Source of the DNA: an uncultured Prevotellaceae bacterium
Lineage (GTDB): Bacteria; Bacteroidota; Bacteroidia; Bacteroidales; Muribaculaceae
Length of the DNA stretch: 64,000 bases
Assembly: GCA_900318645.1 (NCBI GenBank)
Contig: ONLH01000005.1
Coordinates: forward strand, 26,021-90,020
Reading direction: 5' to 3'
In this document: in pieces, positions 25,446 to 33,589 of the stretch
How the letters are laid out: every line of letters begins with the position of its first letter
Numbering within the stretch: position 1 is the first letter of the stretch
The notes under the pieces: generated by a model
What the model was told of the DNA's origin: nothing
Databases searched by the model: none
Seen by the model: only the letters and a program-made list of their open reading frames with translations
Program-made: the position numbers and the translations under genes

Positions 25446-26690
25446 CTAACGGGATTCCTCAAGCGCTTGGAGTTTGTCAGCCTCACCGAGTTTGTAATAG
25501 ATATCGCGCAAAGCATTACGCACCTCCTCATTCTCGGGATTGAGAGCTAATGCTTTCTCAAAATAAGGTAGCGCTTCACGATAAATGGGGTTGACCAGGT
25601 TGGCCAAGCGCTTACCATATAGGGTGCTGTTTTGCCGTGTCTCCATCGCCTTGTTGTAGAAGTAACGCCCCACGTTGAATTGCCCTTGGGCATTACTGTC
25701 GTTAAGCTCGATGCAACGCTGGTAGTAAGGCAATGCCTCATAAATGTTCTGCTGGCTCTCAATCACCAGTCCTTTCAGATTCTGTAACTCGTCATCCTCA
25801 GGATTTACCTCAATGGCTTCATCCAGCAAGTCGTTGGCTCCGCTGTAGTCTTCACGGCTAACGTAGTCATTGATCAAGATGCGGATGTATTGGGGATCAC
25901 TGGTACCGAACTTGATGAATGCTTCCCATGCCAGCCTGACGACATCAGTCTCATTGCCCATATCGGTGAGACACACTAGCGTGTAGTCATACACGTCCTT
26001 GCGGTCATAGCCCGTTCGCCTAGCGATATTGAACAAGCGCACCGCATCGATGGTATCGGCACGCTGCCAGGCCGTGATACCCTGGTAGTAACGCACTTCG
26101 GCCACCAGGCTGTCTGGCTTGAGCCAACGCAGGTCACTAGTTTGCGATGCCAGTTCGCAATAAGAATCCCAAGCCTTATAAGCGCCGTCCCAGTCCTTGA
26201 TGTTGTAGAGTTCACTGCCCACTATGCGGAAATTGTCGTGGTGCGCCAGCAAGCGGTTGGCCACCTCACGGCTGAATTTGGTCTTTACCTTGGGACGCTT
26301 GGAGTTCTTGTCAATGACAGGCTGTCCTTTCTTGTCGAGGATGCGGACCGTGTCAAGTTTGAGGGCTTCTATGCTATAATCGTAGGCGTCAATCAACGTG
26401 TGGCCCATGGCCATGATGTCAATCTTCTTGCCAACGCGACGATTGTCAATATACTTGTCATATTGCTCCATCTTGATGCGACTGGCAAGGGCCCAAGTCT
26501 CGGCACGGTCCTTGGTCTCATCGTTGGAAAGCGCTGGTTTCAGCTTATTGAATGCCTTGTTGTAACTGTCAACAGTCATCGTCAGGCCCGTTATAGCCTT
26601 CTTAGCCTCGTTGACGGCCAGTTGTTGACCTGCCATCCCTATTGAGAGAGACAAGACAAAACACACTGATATGATGGTAAACCTCTTCAC
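25446..26690 (-). CDS. Exported tetratricopeptide-repeat protein
   Basis: 414 residues beginning at a GTG (26690); the resulting KRFTIISVCFVLSLSIGMAG is a good signal peptide, supporting this start. The C-terminal half contains TPR units (GANDLLDEAIEVNPEDDELQN, EALPYYQRCIELNDSNAQGQ, EALPYFEKALALNPENEEVRN). The N-terminal half is helical without a named family. TPR proteins are scaffolds for protein complexes; no partner is indicated here. Convergent with lpxA and preceded by a TAATTTTG -7 box about 40 bp upstream. Confidence 0.85.
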   Translation of the reverse strand: MKRFTIISVCFVLSLSIGMAGQQLAVNEAKKAITGLTMTVDSYNKAFNKLKPALSNDETKDRAETWALASRIKMEQYDKYIDNRRVGKKIDIMAMGHTLIDAYDYSIEALKLDTVRILDKKGQPVIDKNSKRPKVKTKFSREVANRLLAHHDNFRIVGSELYNIKDWDGAYKAWDSYCELASQTSDLRWLKPDSLVAEVRYYQGITAWQRADTIDAVRLFNIARRTGYDRKDVYDYTLVCLTDMGNETDVVRLAWEAFIKFGTSDPQYIRILINDYVSREDYSGANDLLDEAIEVNPEDDELQNLKGLVIESQQNIYEALPYYQRCIELNDSNAQGQFNVGRYFYNKAMETRQNSTLYGKRLANLVNPIYREALPYFEKALALNPENEEVRNALRDIYYKLGEADKLQALEESR

Positions 26691-26882
26691 TATCGTAAAA
26701 CATTATTAAAATTGCGGCTGCAAAATTACACTTTTTTCCTTAACGCTGCAAATGTTTATAGGTACTGCTATAGCAAATAACAACCAGTGTCAAAACTCAT
26801 TACTGAAACAGAAATCGCACTGACAGTGGATTTCAATTGCATGCAATGTGTTTTGACACAGGCTGTTTAATAGAAATGTTGC

Positions 26883-27857
26883 CTAAATTCTGAAGTTAGC
26901 CCACAATGGGTAGTGATCAGAGATCATGAAGGAGAGTTTCTGCTTGGTCAAGCCACGGTTATTCAATGCAGTCTGGACAAAGTCATAATTGCCTGCTCCC
27001 ATAAACTCGAGCGAGAGTTTTGGACGCTTCTTGTCGGATGAATTGAACCAGGCAATCTGGTCATAGTACTTGGTCTCGTCAAAGATGGAACGAGATAATG
27101 ACTGCAACTCTTCAGGTACATACAAGCCCTCACTCAAGAATGTCTGATCCAGCACATCGCCACGGGCATCGATGTTGAAGTCACCAAGAACAATCAGGTT
27201 CTGATCATAGGCGTTGATATCACCGGCCCAATCATTGAGCCATCGAGCAATACCGTGAATCTCTTTCAGGCGATCCTTGGATTTCTTGCCATAGATGATA
27301 TGCACGGTCACAAGAATAAACGTCTTGTCACCAGAGCGGAAGCTAACAGCATAAGGAGAACGCACAAACTGTTCACGCAACACCTTATCAGGATCGTTAA
27401 CCCACTCGTTGGGAATGACAATTTCACCTGCCAGTCCCGAGAGTTGAACCCTGCGGGTATCAAACAGGTAAGCCATACGTTCATCGTTGCCAGAGTCACT
27501 CTTATTAGTGTCAGTCAAAATCATTGACCAATTATCACCCAGTAGCTTGAGCGTGTCACGCAATGCCCTGAGATTGCCTTTCACCTCCTGAACAGCAATC
27601 ACATCAAATCGGCTCAGAATCTCAGCAATACAGAAGATAGAGTGCAAATCACGGCGAGGTGAATCTTTTTCTGCGCTCATCCACTTCCTCGTGAAATTAC
27701 CAAAACCACGGATATTCCAAGTGGCAATCAACAGGTTGCGGTCAAGTTCCTTGAACGGAACCTTCTGGTCCAAGTCCTCCCTGAGTTCAGCTAAATTCTC
27801 AACCACCTCAAGAGGTAGCGGATCGTAAATCGTGTTTTCGTCTTTTGTTTTTTTCAT
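26883..27857 (-). CDS. Endonuclease/exonuclease/phosphatase family protein
   Basis: 324 residues without a signal peptide. The EEP fold is shown by LLIATWNIRGFGNF (Asn of motif 1), FDVIAVQEVKG (metal-binding Glu), LVTVHIIYG, LIVLGDFNIDARGD (Asp and Asn) and SDHYPLWANF (final Asp-His pair). All catalytic positions are present, so it should be active, but the family covers DNases, phosphodiesterases and lipid phosphatases and the substrate is open. It stands alone; a terminator-like stem for the downstream strand lies at 27961-27988. Confidence 0.88.
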   Translation of the reverse strand: MKKTKDENTIYDPLPLEVVENLAELREDLDQKVPFKELDRNLLIATWNIRGFGNFTRKWMSAEKDSPRRDLHSIFCIAEILSRFDVIAVQEVKGNLRALRDTLKLLGDNWSMILTDTNKSDSGNDERMAYLFDTRRVQLSGLAGEIVIPNEWVNDPDKVLREQFVRSPYAVSFRSGDKTFILVTVHIIYGKKSKDRLKEIHGIARWLNDWAGDINAYDQNLIVLGDFNIDARGDVLDQTFLSEGLYVPEELQSLSRSIFDETKYYDQIAWFNSSDKKRPKLSLEFMGAGNYDFVQTALNNRGLTKQKLSFMISDHYPLWANFRI

Positions 27858-27954
27858 CAGATAAAGCAGTTATAGTTAATAAACATTGATTGATATAGCT
27901 GCAAAGATACAAAACATTCTTTATAGGCGCAATAAAAGTATTAATTTTTAAAGC

Positions 27955-27988
27955 AAAAAACAGGTGGGAGAAGGTTTGCTGCCACCTG
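27955..27988 (-). terminator. Terminator of the DUF3784 gene
   Basis: On the minus strand a CAGGTGG / CCACCTG stem (27982-27988 with 27961-27967) is followed by TTTTTT (27955-27960). Confidence 0.75.
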
Positions 27989-28037
27989 AAAGATCTGATT
28001 GAACTGTCTAGAAATACCTATCGTATGTACTCCTTAT

Positions 28038-28361
28038 TTATCGTTTTTTCTTTGCCCAAAAGTGGCCTACCGTGAAGGTGGCTGCAACAAGGACAAAGGC
28101 GGTAACCGGCAGTGCCACTAATACTGCTTCCTTGTAACCAAGCACCAGCAAAATCCCAAACAACGGTAGAGCAAGAGCGACAATGATGAGCAAGACGCCG
28201 ACGAGGATGCGTACTCGCCGCTTGTCATAGACTTGCTGCGCCTCGCGCGAAGCCGTATTGTAACCAGCAATCAGGGAGTCACCCTTACCTATAAGAATAA
28301 CCGTTGCCATGACAAGCAATATCACGGATACAATGCTCAAGATCACAAAGGCTTCAACCAT
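28038..28361 (-). CDS. DUF3784 domain membrane protein
   Basis: 107 residues with three predicted transmembrane segments (residues about 4-24, 50-70 and 78-98). The loop after the first helix reads KGDSLIAGYNTASREAQQVYDKRR, the signature of DUF3784 proteins of Firmicutes and Bacteroidetes. No function is known for the family. Transcribed alone on the minus strand, divergent from mce. Confidence 0.85.
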   Translation of the reverse strand: MVEAFVILSIVSVILLVMATVILIGKGDSLIAGYNTASREAQQVYDKRRVRILVGVLLIIVALALPLFGILLVLGYKEAVLVALPVTAFVLVAATFTVGHFWAKKKR

Positions 28362-28516
28362 AAGAAATCATTGTTAAAAAAATGTTATTTTCGGCAAAGA
28401 TAGTCAATGTTTTCGGTAGATTGCTTCACTCTATGAAATATATTTTTTGTAATTTTGTGCGTTAATAAGGAAATTCACTTAATTTTATTAAATAATTATC
28501 TAAAAATCAAGAAGTT

Positions 28517-28936
28517 ATGAAGATTTCGCACATCGAACACGTGGGAATCGCCGTTACCTCACTTGAGGAGGCAATTCCTTTCTATGAGAACATGCTGGGC
28601 ATCAAGTGCTTTGCTATTGAAGAAGTTGCTGACCAGAAGGTAAAGACCGCCTTCTTCCAAGTAGGCCAGACCAAGATTGAGCTTCTGGAGGCTACTGCCC
28701 CCGAGAGCGCTATCGCCAAGTTCATCGAGAAGAACGGTGGCCGTGGTGGCATCCAGCACGTAGCTTTTGCCATTGAGGACGGCGTTGCCAATGCATTGAA
28801 CGAAGTGCAGGAGAAAGGTGGCCGCGTTATCGATGCACAGCCCCGCAAGGGTGCCGAGGGCCTGAACATTGCCTTCCTGCATCCCAAGACCACTTGTGGC
28901 GCTCTGCTGGAACTCTGCGAGAAGCCTTGTGAGTAA
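28517..28936 (+). CDS. mce: Methylmalonyl-CoA epimerase
   Basis: 139 residues, a standard length. Interconverts (R)- and (S)-methylmalonyl-CoA so that the succinate-derived isomer can be decarboxylated. A glyoxalase/VOC fold with two repeats: HIEHVGIAVTSLEEAIPFYENMLG (metal His) and GGIQHVAFAIEDGVANAL (second metal His), ending with AFLHPKTTCGALLELCEK (metal Glu). A TAATTTTG -7 box about 65 bp upstream is the likely promoter for the whole mce-mmdA-oadG-mmdC-mmdB operon. Confidence 0.96.
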   Translation: MKISHIEHVGIAVTSLEEAIPFYENMLGIKCFAIEEVADQKVKTAFFQVGQTKIELLEATAPESAIAKFIEKNGGRGGIQHVAFAIEDGVANALNEVQEKGGRVIDAQPRKGAEGLNIAFLHPKTTCGALLELCEKPCE

Positions 28937-29015
28937 ACGAATAGTCGTCAGTCCACAGTTGTCAGTATTGAGCGGCATCGGCCGGTGTTTAATGACAACT
29001 GAAAACTGAGAAGCT
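28937..29015. repeat. Heptad-repeat intergenic element 5 (GTYGTCA / ACTGAAA units)
   Basis: Between mce and mmdA: a left arm GTCGTCA-GTCCACA-GTTGTCA-GTATTGA, a core GCGGCATCGGCCG, and a right arm TGACAAC-TGAAAAC-TGAGAA. The left and right 7-bp units are complementary (GTTGTCA with TGACAAC). Located inside the operon. Confidence 0.75.
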
Positions 29016-29030
29016 GAAAACTTTAAAAAA

Positions 29031-30644
29031 ATGGGAAAACAACTCGATAAAATTCAAGAGCTGATCGAGCGTCGCGAGAAAGCACGCCTGGGCGGTGGCG
29101 AGAAGGCTATTGCCAAGCAGCACGAGAAGGGCAAATTCACGGCCCGTGAGCGTATCAATATGCTCCTTGACGAGGGTAGCTTTGAGGAACTGGACATGTT
29201 CGTTCAGCACCGCTGCACCAACTTCGGCATGGAGAAGAAGACCTATGACGGCGACGGCGTGGTAACCGGTTTCGGTACCGTAGGTGGCCGCTTGGTTTAT
29301 GTGTTTGCACAGGATGCCACTGTCATCGGTGGTTCACTGGGTGAGACCATGGCATTGAAGATGTGTAAGGTGATGGACCTCGCTATGAAGCAGGGTGCAC
29401 CTGTTGTCGGTCTTAACGACTCGGGCGGTGCCCGCATCCAGGAGAGCGTTAACGCTCTGGCAGGCTATGCCGAGATTTTCCAGCGCAACATCAATGCATC
29501 AGGCGTGATTCCCCAGATCAGCGCAATCTTGGGTCCCTGTGCCGGTGGTGCCGTTTACTCCCCTGCCTTGACCGACTTCATCATCATGGCCAAGGGTATC
29601 TCCTTCATGTTCCTGACTGGTCCCAAGGTCGTTAAGACCGTGACTGGCGAGAACGTGACTCAGGAGCAGTTGGGTGGTGCCAGTGTACACGCCAGCAAGA
29701 GCGGTGTGGCCCACTTTGCCGCCGAGACTGAGGAAGAAGCTATCGCCATCATCCGTCAGTTGTTGAGCTACATGCCCAGCAACAATATGGAAGAGACTCC
29801 CCGTGTGGAGTGCACCGATCCCATCGACCGCGTGGAGGATGCCCTGAACAACATCATCCCCGAGAGCGCCAACGACCCCTACGACATGTATCAGGTCATC
29901 AGCGCCATCGTCGATAACGGTGAGTTCCTGGAGGTTCACAAGGACTTTGCCAAGAACATCATCGTCGGCTTCGCACGCTTTAACGGCCAGTCTGTGGGCG
30001 TTGTCGCCAACCAGCCCAACTGCATGGCAGGTGTGCTTGACGTGAACGCTTCGAAGAAGGGTGGCCGCTTCGTCCGCTTCTGCGACGCCTTTAATATTCC
30101 TCTGGTAACCCTCGTTGACGTTCCCGGCTTCCTGCCCGGTACCGGTCAAGAGTACAACGCCGTTATCATGAACGGTGCCAAGTTGCTCTATGCCTATGGC
30201 GAGGCAACCGTGCCCAAAGTAACCGTTACCCTGCGCAAGAGCTACGGTGGTTCTCACATTGTGATGAGCTGCAAGCAGCTGCGTGGTGACTTGAATTACG
30301 CATGGCCCAGCGCCGAGATCGCCGTTATGGGTGCTGCTGGTGCTGCCGAGATCCTCTATGCCAAGGATAGCAAGAACTTCAAGACCCAGGCCGAGGAAGC
30401 CAAGGCTGCTGGTGACGAAGCCAAGGCTAAGGATCTGCTCGAGCAGGGCAAGAAGTTCATCCAGGATAAGGAAGATGAGTACAACAACCTCTTCTGCACG
30501 CCTTACAATGCATCCCGCTATGGCTACATCGATGACGTGATTGAACCGAGGAACACCCGCTTCCGCGTCATCCGCGCCCTGGAAGTACTGCGTACCAAGA
30601 AGTTGACCAATCCAATCAAGAAGCACGGTAATATCCCCTTGTAA
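29031..30644 (+). CDS. mmdA: Methylmalonyl-CoA decarboxylase alpha (carboxyltransferase) subunit
   Basis: 537 residues of the acyl-CoA carboxylase beta-subunit family. Moves the carboxyl group of methylmalonyl-CoA onto the biotin of the small carrier subunit, releasing propionyl-CoA. Two crotonase-like halves are visible: GAPVVGLNDSGGARIQESVNAL and GPCAGGAVYSPALTDFI in the first, GFLPGTGQEYNAVIMNGAKLLYAY and SYGGSHIVMSCKQLRGD in the second. Followed 2 bp later by the oadG-like gene, and co-encoded with a sodium-pump beta subunit, so it is a decarboxylase component more than an ATP-driven carboxylase. About 20 residues longer than typical, with an Ala/Lys-rich helical insert near residues 440-485. 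Confidence 0.95.
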   Translation: MGKQLDKIQELIERREKARLGGGEKAIAKQHEKGKFTARERINMLLDEGSFEELDMFVQHRCTNFGMEKKTYDGDGVVTGFGTVGGRLVYVFAQDATVIGGSLGETMALKMCKVMDLAMKQGAPVVGLNDSGGARIQESVNALAGYAEIFQRNINASGVIPQISAILGPCAGGAVYSPALTDFIIMAKGISFMFLTGPKVVKTVTGENVTQEQLGGASVHASKSGVAHFAAETEEEAIAIIRQLLSYMPSNNMEETPRVECTDPIDRVEDALNNIIPESANDPYDMYQVISAIVDNGEFLEVHKDFAKNIIVGFARFNGQSVGVVANQPNCMAGVLDVNASKKGGRFVRFCDAFNIPLVTLVDVPGFLPGTGQEYNAVIMNGAKLLYAYGEATVPKVTVTLRKSYGGSHIVMSCKQLRGDLNYAWPSAEIAVMGAAGAAEILYAKDSKNFKTQAEEAKAAGDEAKAKDLLEQGKKFIQDKEDEYNNLFCTPYNASRYGYIDDVIEPRNTRFRVIRALEVLRTKKLTNPIKKHGNIPL

Positions 30645-30646
30645 TC

Positions 30647-31651
30647 ATGAGTAAAAGAACATTGATACTCGTTCTGCTGTGCGCCATCCTCGCACTGCCC
30701 ACGTTGGCCCAAGGCCGTAAAAACGTGCGCATCAATGAGGTGATGGTGCAGCAGGACAGCACGGGCGGCACCGGATGGGTCGAGTTCTATAACTCGTCCT
30801 ATAGTTCAACGGCCGTCGAGCAGATGTTCATCACGACCATGAGCCGTGAGGAAATCCAGAGCGTCTTTGACAAGAACAAGGGCAACAAGAAAAAGCCCAA
30901 ACAGATTCTTGTTGAGCTCTGTGAGGCCCAGCCTATGGACATCTACGAGATTCCCCGTGGCGATGAGCGCAACACCAAAATCGCGCCCCGCGCCCACTTT
31001 GTCATGGAAGCTGATGGTGACCCCAAGTCGGGCACTTTTCACATGCCGTTTACCTTCACCTTGGGTAAGGACAATTATATTGCCCTGTATGACGTAAACG
31101 GAGATCTGGTTGATGACGTAACAATTCCCGCAACGCTCCACGCAGGTGAGACCTACGCTATCAAGGCCGAAGGACGCCTTCCGAGCACCCTTGGAGACAG
31201 TAACACCGAATGGACTGTCAAGGATGGTAAGACCATCGAGACTGCCATCACTAAGGGCAACTACAACATCCGCGAGGTGAACGAGAACATTGAGGCCTTC
31301 CATGTTAAGGATCCTCATGGTTACTGGATCGCCCTGCTCGCCATGTCGGTAGTATTCATCGCTCTGGCACTGCTCTATATCTGCTTTAAGTTGTTCGGCA
31401 AATTTGCCAGCAGAAATCTGCAGTCCGAGGAGAAGGTTCAGTCTGCTGCTCCTGAAGCAGCCCAGGCTGTTGCCGTTCCCGCTACCGGCGACCTCGATGG
31501 CGAGAAGATGGCTGCAATCTGCTTCGCGTTGTATCAGCATCTGAATGCCCACGACAACGAGAGCGGCGTTTTGACACTCAATCCGCGCGACAATTCGTCA
31601 TGGGCCAACAAAGCTGGCCTGATGCGTGAAATACCCGTTATCAAGAAATAA
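30647..31651 (+). CDS. OadG-type sodium-pump gamma subunit with large exported N-terminal domain
   Basis: 334 residues. A signal peptide (LILVLLCAILALPTLAQG) is followed by a lamin-tail-like beta domain (RINEVMVQQDSTGGTGWVEFYN, then GKDNYIALYDVNGDLVDDVTIP; inferred), then a transmembrane helix (about 225-250, IALLAMSVVFIALALLYICFKLF) that resembles the OadG anchor, and a cytosolic tail ending in SSWANKAGLMREIPVIKK. Classical OadG subunits are only about 85 residues and hold the decarboxylase complex together. Placement between mmdA and the biotin carrier gene supports the role. The periplasmic extension appears to be a Bacteroidales feature. Confidence 0.85.
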   Translation: MSKRTLILVLLCAILALPTLAQGRKNVRINEVMVQQDSTGGTGWVEFYNSSYSSTAVEQMFITTMSREEIQSVFDKNKGNKKKPKQILVELCEAQPMDIYEIPRGDERNTKIAPRAHFVMEADGDPKSGTFHMPFTFTLGKDNYIALYDVNGDLVDDVTIPATLHAGETYAIKAEGRLPSTLGDSNTEWTVKDGKTIETAITKGNYNIREVNENIEAFHVKDPHGYWIALLAMSVVFIALALLYICFKLFGKFASRNLQSEEKVQSAAPEAAQAVAVPATGDLDGEKMAAICFALYQHLNAHDNESGVLTLNPRDNSSWANKAGLMREIPVIKK

Positions 31652-31676
31652 TCACCATTAAAAATCATTCACTCAA

Positions 31677-32108
31677 ATGAAGGAATATAAATATAAGATC
31701 AATGGTAACGAGTATAATGTTGCCATCGATAACATTGAAGGCAACATCGCCCACATCAAATTGAACGGTGTGGCCTATGATGTTGAACTGCCCGAACAGC
31801 CCAAGGCTGCTCCCGCCGTGAAACGTGTTGCCGTGAGCGACGCCCCCGCTGCTGCTCCCAAACCCGCTGCCCGCAAGGCTGCTCCTGCAGCTGGTGGTCA
31901 CGTGATTGAGTCGCCACTTCCCGGCGTCATCAAGGACATCTTTGTCAAGGTTGGCCAGCAAGTAAAGGCCGACGACGTAGTGTGCATCCTCGAGGCCATG
32001 AAGATGGGCAACGAGATCCATGCTGGCGTTGACGGCACCGTTAAGAGCATCGAGGTATCGAAGGAGGATTCGGTACTCGAGGGTAATACAATCATGGTAA
32101 TTGGATAA
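31677..32108 (+). CDS. mmdC: Biotin carboxyl carrier subunit of methylmalonyl-CoA decarboxylase
   Basis: 143 residues. The C-terminal 70 residues form a biotinyl domain with the biotinylation motif EAMKM (Lys109). An N-terminal small domain (1-42) and an Ala/Pro-rich flexible linker (43-82, KAAPAVKR...AAPAAGG) allow the biotin to swing between the carboxyltransferase MmdA and the membrane decarboxylase MmdB. Located 25 bp after the oadG-like gene and followed by another heptad-repeat element before mmdB. Confidence 0.95.
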   Translation: MKEYKYKINGNEYNVAIDNIEGNIAHIKLNGVAYDVELPEQPKAAPAVKRVAVSDAPAAAPKPAARKAAPAAGGHVIESPLPGVIKDIFVKVGQQVKADDVVCILEAMKMGNEIHAGVDGTVKSIEVSKEDSVLEGNTIMVIG

Positions 32109-32111
32109 TTA

Positions 32112-32198
32112 AAGTCTTCAGTTTCTAGTCTTAAGTTTTTAAGCAGCATCTGAATTCTACTGAAAACTGACAACTGAAAACTGTCAACTGAAAACTAA
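32112..32198. repeat. Heptad-repeat intergenic element 6 (ACTGAMA units)
   Basis: Between mmdC and mmdB: a left arm CTTCAGT-TTCTAGT-CTTAAGT, a core GCAGCATCTGAA, and a right arm ACTGAAA-ACTGACA-ACTGAAA-ACTGTCA-ACTGAAA in clean 7-bp units. The core is nearly identical to that of element 4. Confidence 0.8.
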
Positions 32199-32204
32199 AA
32201 AGCT

Positions 32205-33359
32205 ATGGTATTGCTTGACAATTTCCTGTTTACCAAGTTGTTGGATTTCTGGCATTTCACTGGATTCTACAACTTTGATTGGACTAACCTGATCATGATT
32301 TTGGTGGGTTTGTTCTTCATCTACCTCGCCATCAAGCATGATTTTGAGCCCATGCTGCTCGTACCCATCGGATTCGGTATCCTGATTGGTAACATACCTT
32401 TCCAGCCGGGCAACGAGATCGGCATCTATGAAGACGGATCGGTGCTTAACATCTTGTATCAAGGTGTTCGCAACGGATGGTATCCACCACTCATCTTCCT
32501 AGGCATCGGAGCGATGACCGACTTCAGCGCACTGCTGGCTAACCCCAAGCTCATGCTGGTTGGTGCAGCAGCGCAGTTCGGTATCTTCGGAGCCTACATG
32601 ATCGCCCTGGCTTTGGGCTTCATGCCTGACCAAGCTGGCGCTATTGCCATCATCGGTGGTGCCGACGGCCCCACTGCTATCTTCCTGTCGTCCAAACTGG
32701 CGCCAAACTTGATGGGAGCCATTGCCGTGAGTGCCTATAGTTATATGGCGCTTGTGCCTGTGATCCAGCCACCCATTATGCGTCTGCTGACTACCGAGAA
32801 GGAGCGTAAGATGCGCATGAAGCCTGCCCGCAAGGTGAGCCAGCTGGAGAAGATTATCTTCCCCATCTTCGGTCTTATCCTCACCTGCTTTGTTGTGCCC
32901 TCGGCTATCCCTCTGCTGGGTATGCTGTTCTTCGGCAACCTGCTGCGTGAGAGTGGTGTAACCAAGCGTCTGGCCAATACTGCCAGCAACGCCATGACCG
33001 ACATCGTTACCATCCTTCTGGGTATGACGGTGGGTGCCTCAACTCAGGCATCGCAGTTCCTGACCAAGGAGACAATCTTTATCTTCTTCCTCGGTTTCTG
33101 CGCCTTCATCATCGCCACCTGCTCGGGTGTGCTGTTCGTGAAGATCTTCAACCTCATTTTGCCGAAGAGCAAGAAGTTGAACCCGCTGATCGGTAACGCA
33201 GGTGTATCGGCTGTTCCTATGGCCGCCCGCATCAGCAATGACCAGGGTCTGAAGGCCGATCCCAGCAATTACCTGTTGATGCACGCCATGGGCCCCAACG
33301 TGGCCGGTGTGATCGGTTCGGCAGTAGCTGCTGGTGTTCTCCTGGGCTTCCTGGGATAA
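32205..33359 (+). CDS. mmdB: Sodium-translocating decarboxylase beta subunit
   Basis: 384 residues with many transmembrane helices. Decarboxylates carboxybiotin and couples this to sodium export. Conserved OadB-type segments are seen: FMPDQAGAIAIIGGADGPTAIF (the GGADGP sodium/proton site), SYMALVPVIQPPIMRLLTT, GNLLRESGVTKRL and NPLIGNAGVSAVPMAARISN. Last gene of the operon, ended by the terminator at 33379-33414. Together with mce, mmdA, the oadG-like gene and mmdC, it lets the cell save energy from succinate-to-propionate fermentation as a sodium gradient. Confidence 0.96.
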   Translation: MVLLDNFLFTKLLDFWHFTGFYNFDWTNLIMILVGLFFIYLAIKHDFEPMLLVPIGFGILIGNIPFQPGNEIGIYEDGSVLNILYQGVRNGWYPPLIFLGIGAMTDFSALLANPKLMLVGAAAQFGIFGAYMIALALGFMPDQAGAIAIIGGADGPTAIFLSSKLAPNLMGAIAVSAYSYMALVPVIQPPIMRLLTTEKERKMRMKPARKVSQLEKIIFPIFGLILTCFVVPSAIPLLGMLFFGNLLRESGVTKRLANTASNAMTDIVTILLGMTVGASTQASQFLTKETIFIFFLGFCAFIIATCSGVLFVKIFNLILPKSKKLNPLIGNAGVSAVPMAARISNDQGLKADPSNYLLMHAMGPNVAGVIGSAVAAGVLLGFLG

Positions 33360-33378
33360 ACCAAACGGTCAATTACAT

Positions 33379-33414
33379 AAAAGGTACCACGCAAAAGTGT
33401 GGTACCTTTTTTTG
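33379..33414 (+). terminator. Terminator of the methylmalonyl-CoA decarboxylase operon
   Basis: A stem AAAGGTACCAC / GTGGTACCTTT with a GCAAAAGT-type loop is followed by TTTTTTTG. The 175 bases from here to the next gene end hold nothing else recognisable. Confidence 0.9.
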
Positions 33415-33589
33415 TCTGTCTTCGCGACTATGTGTCACCCTAAGTGTAATCTCAAATCAATACAGTACTTGTTCAGCGTTATTCTCACAAGGCCGACATG
33501 ATAGTTAAAAGCTTGGAACATTAACGATGCTTGGTAAGTCGCTGGATTGTGGGACCACGTGACGGGCAAGTCCCCTACCCCTTACGAGC

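Noticed and set aside
29499-30626. 375-codon minus-strand reading frame opposite mmdA
   Set aside because: It is a mirror of a strongly conserved gene, made possible by its codon usage; it has no domain and no promoter.
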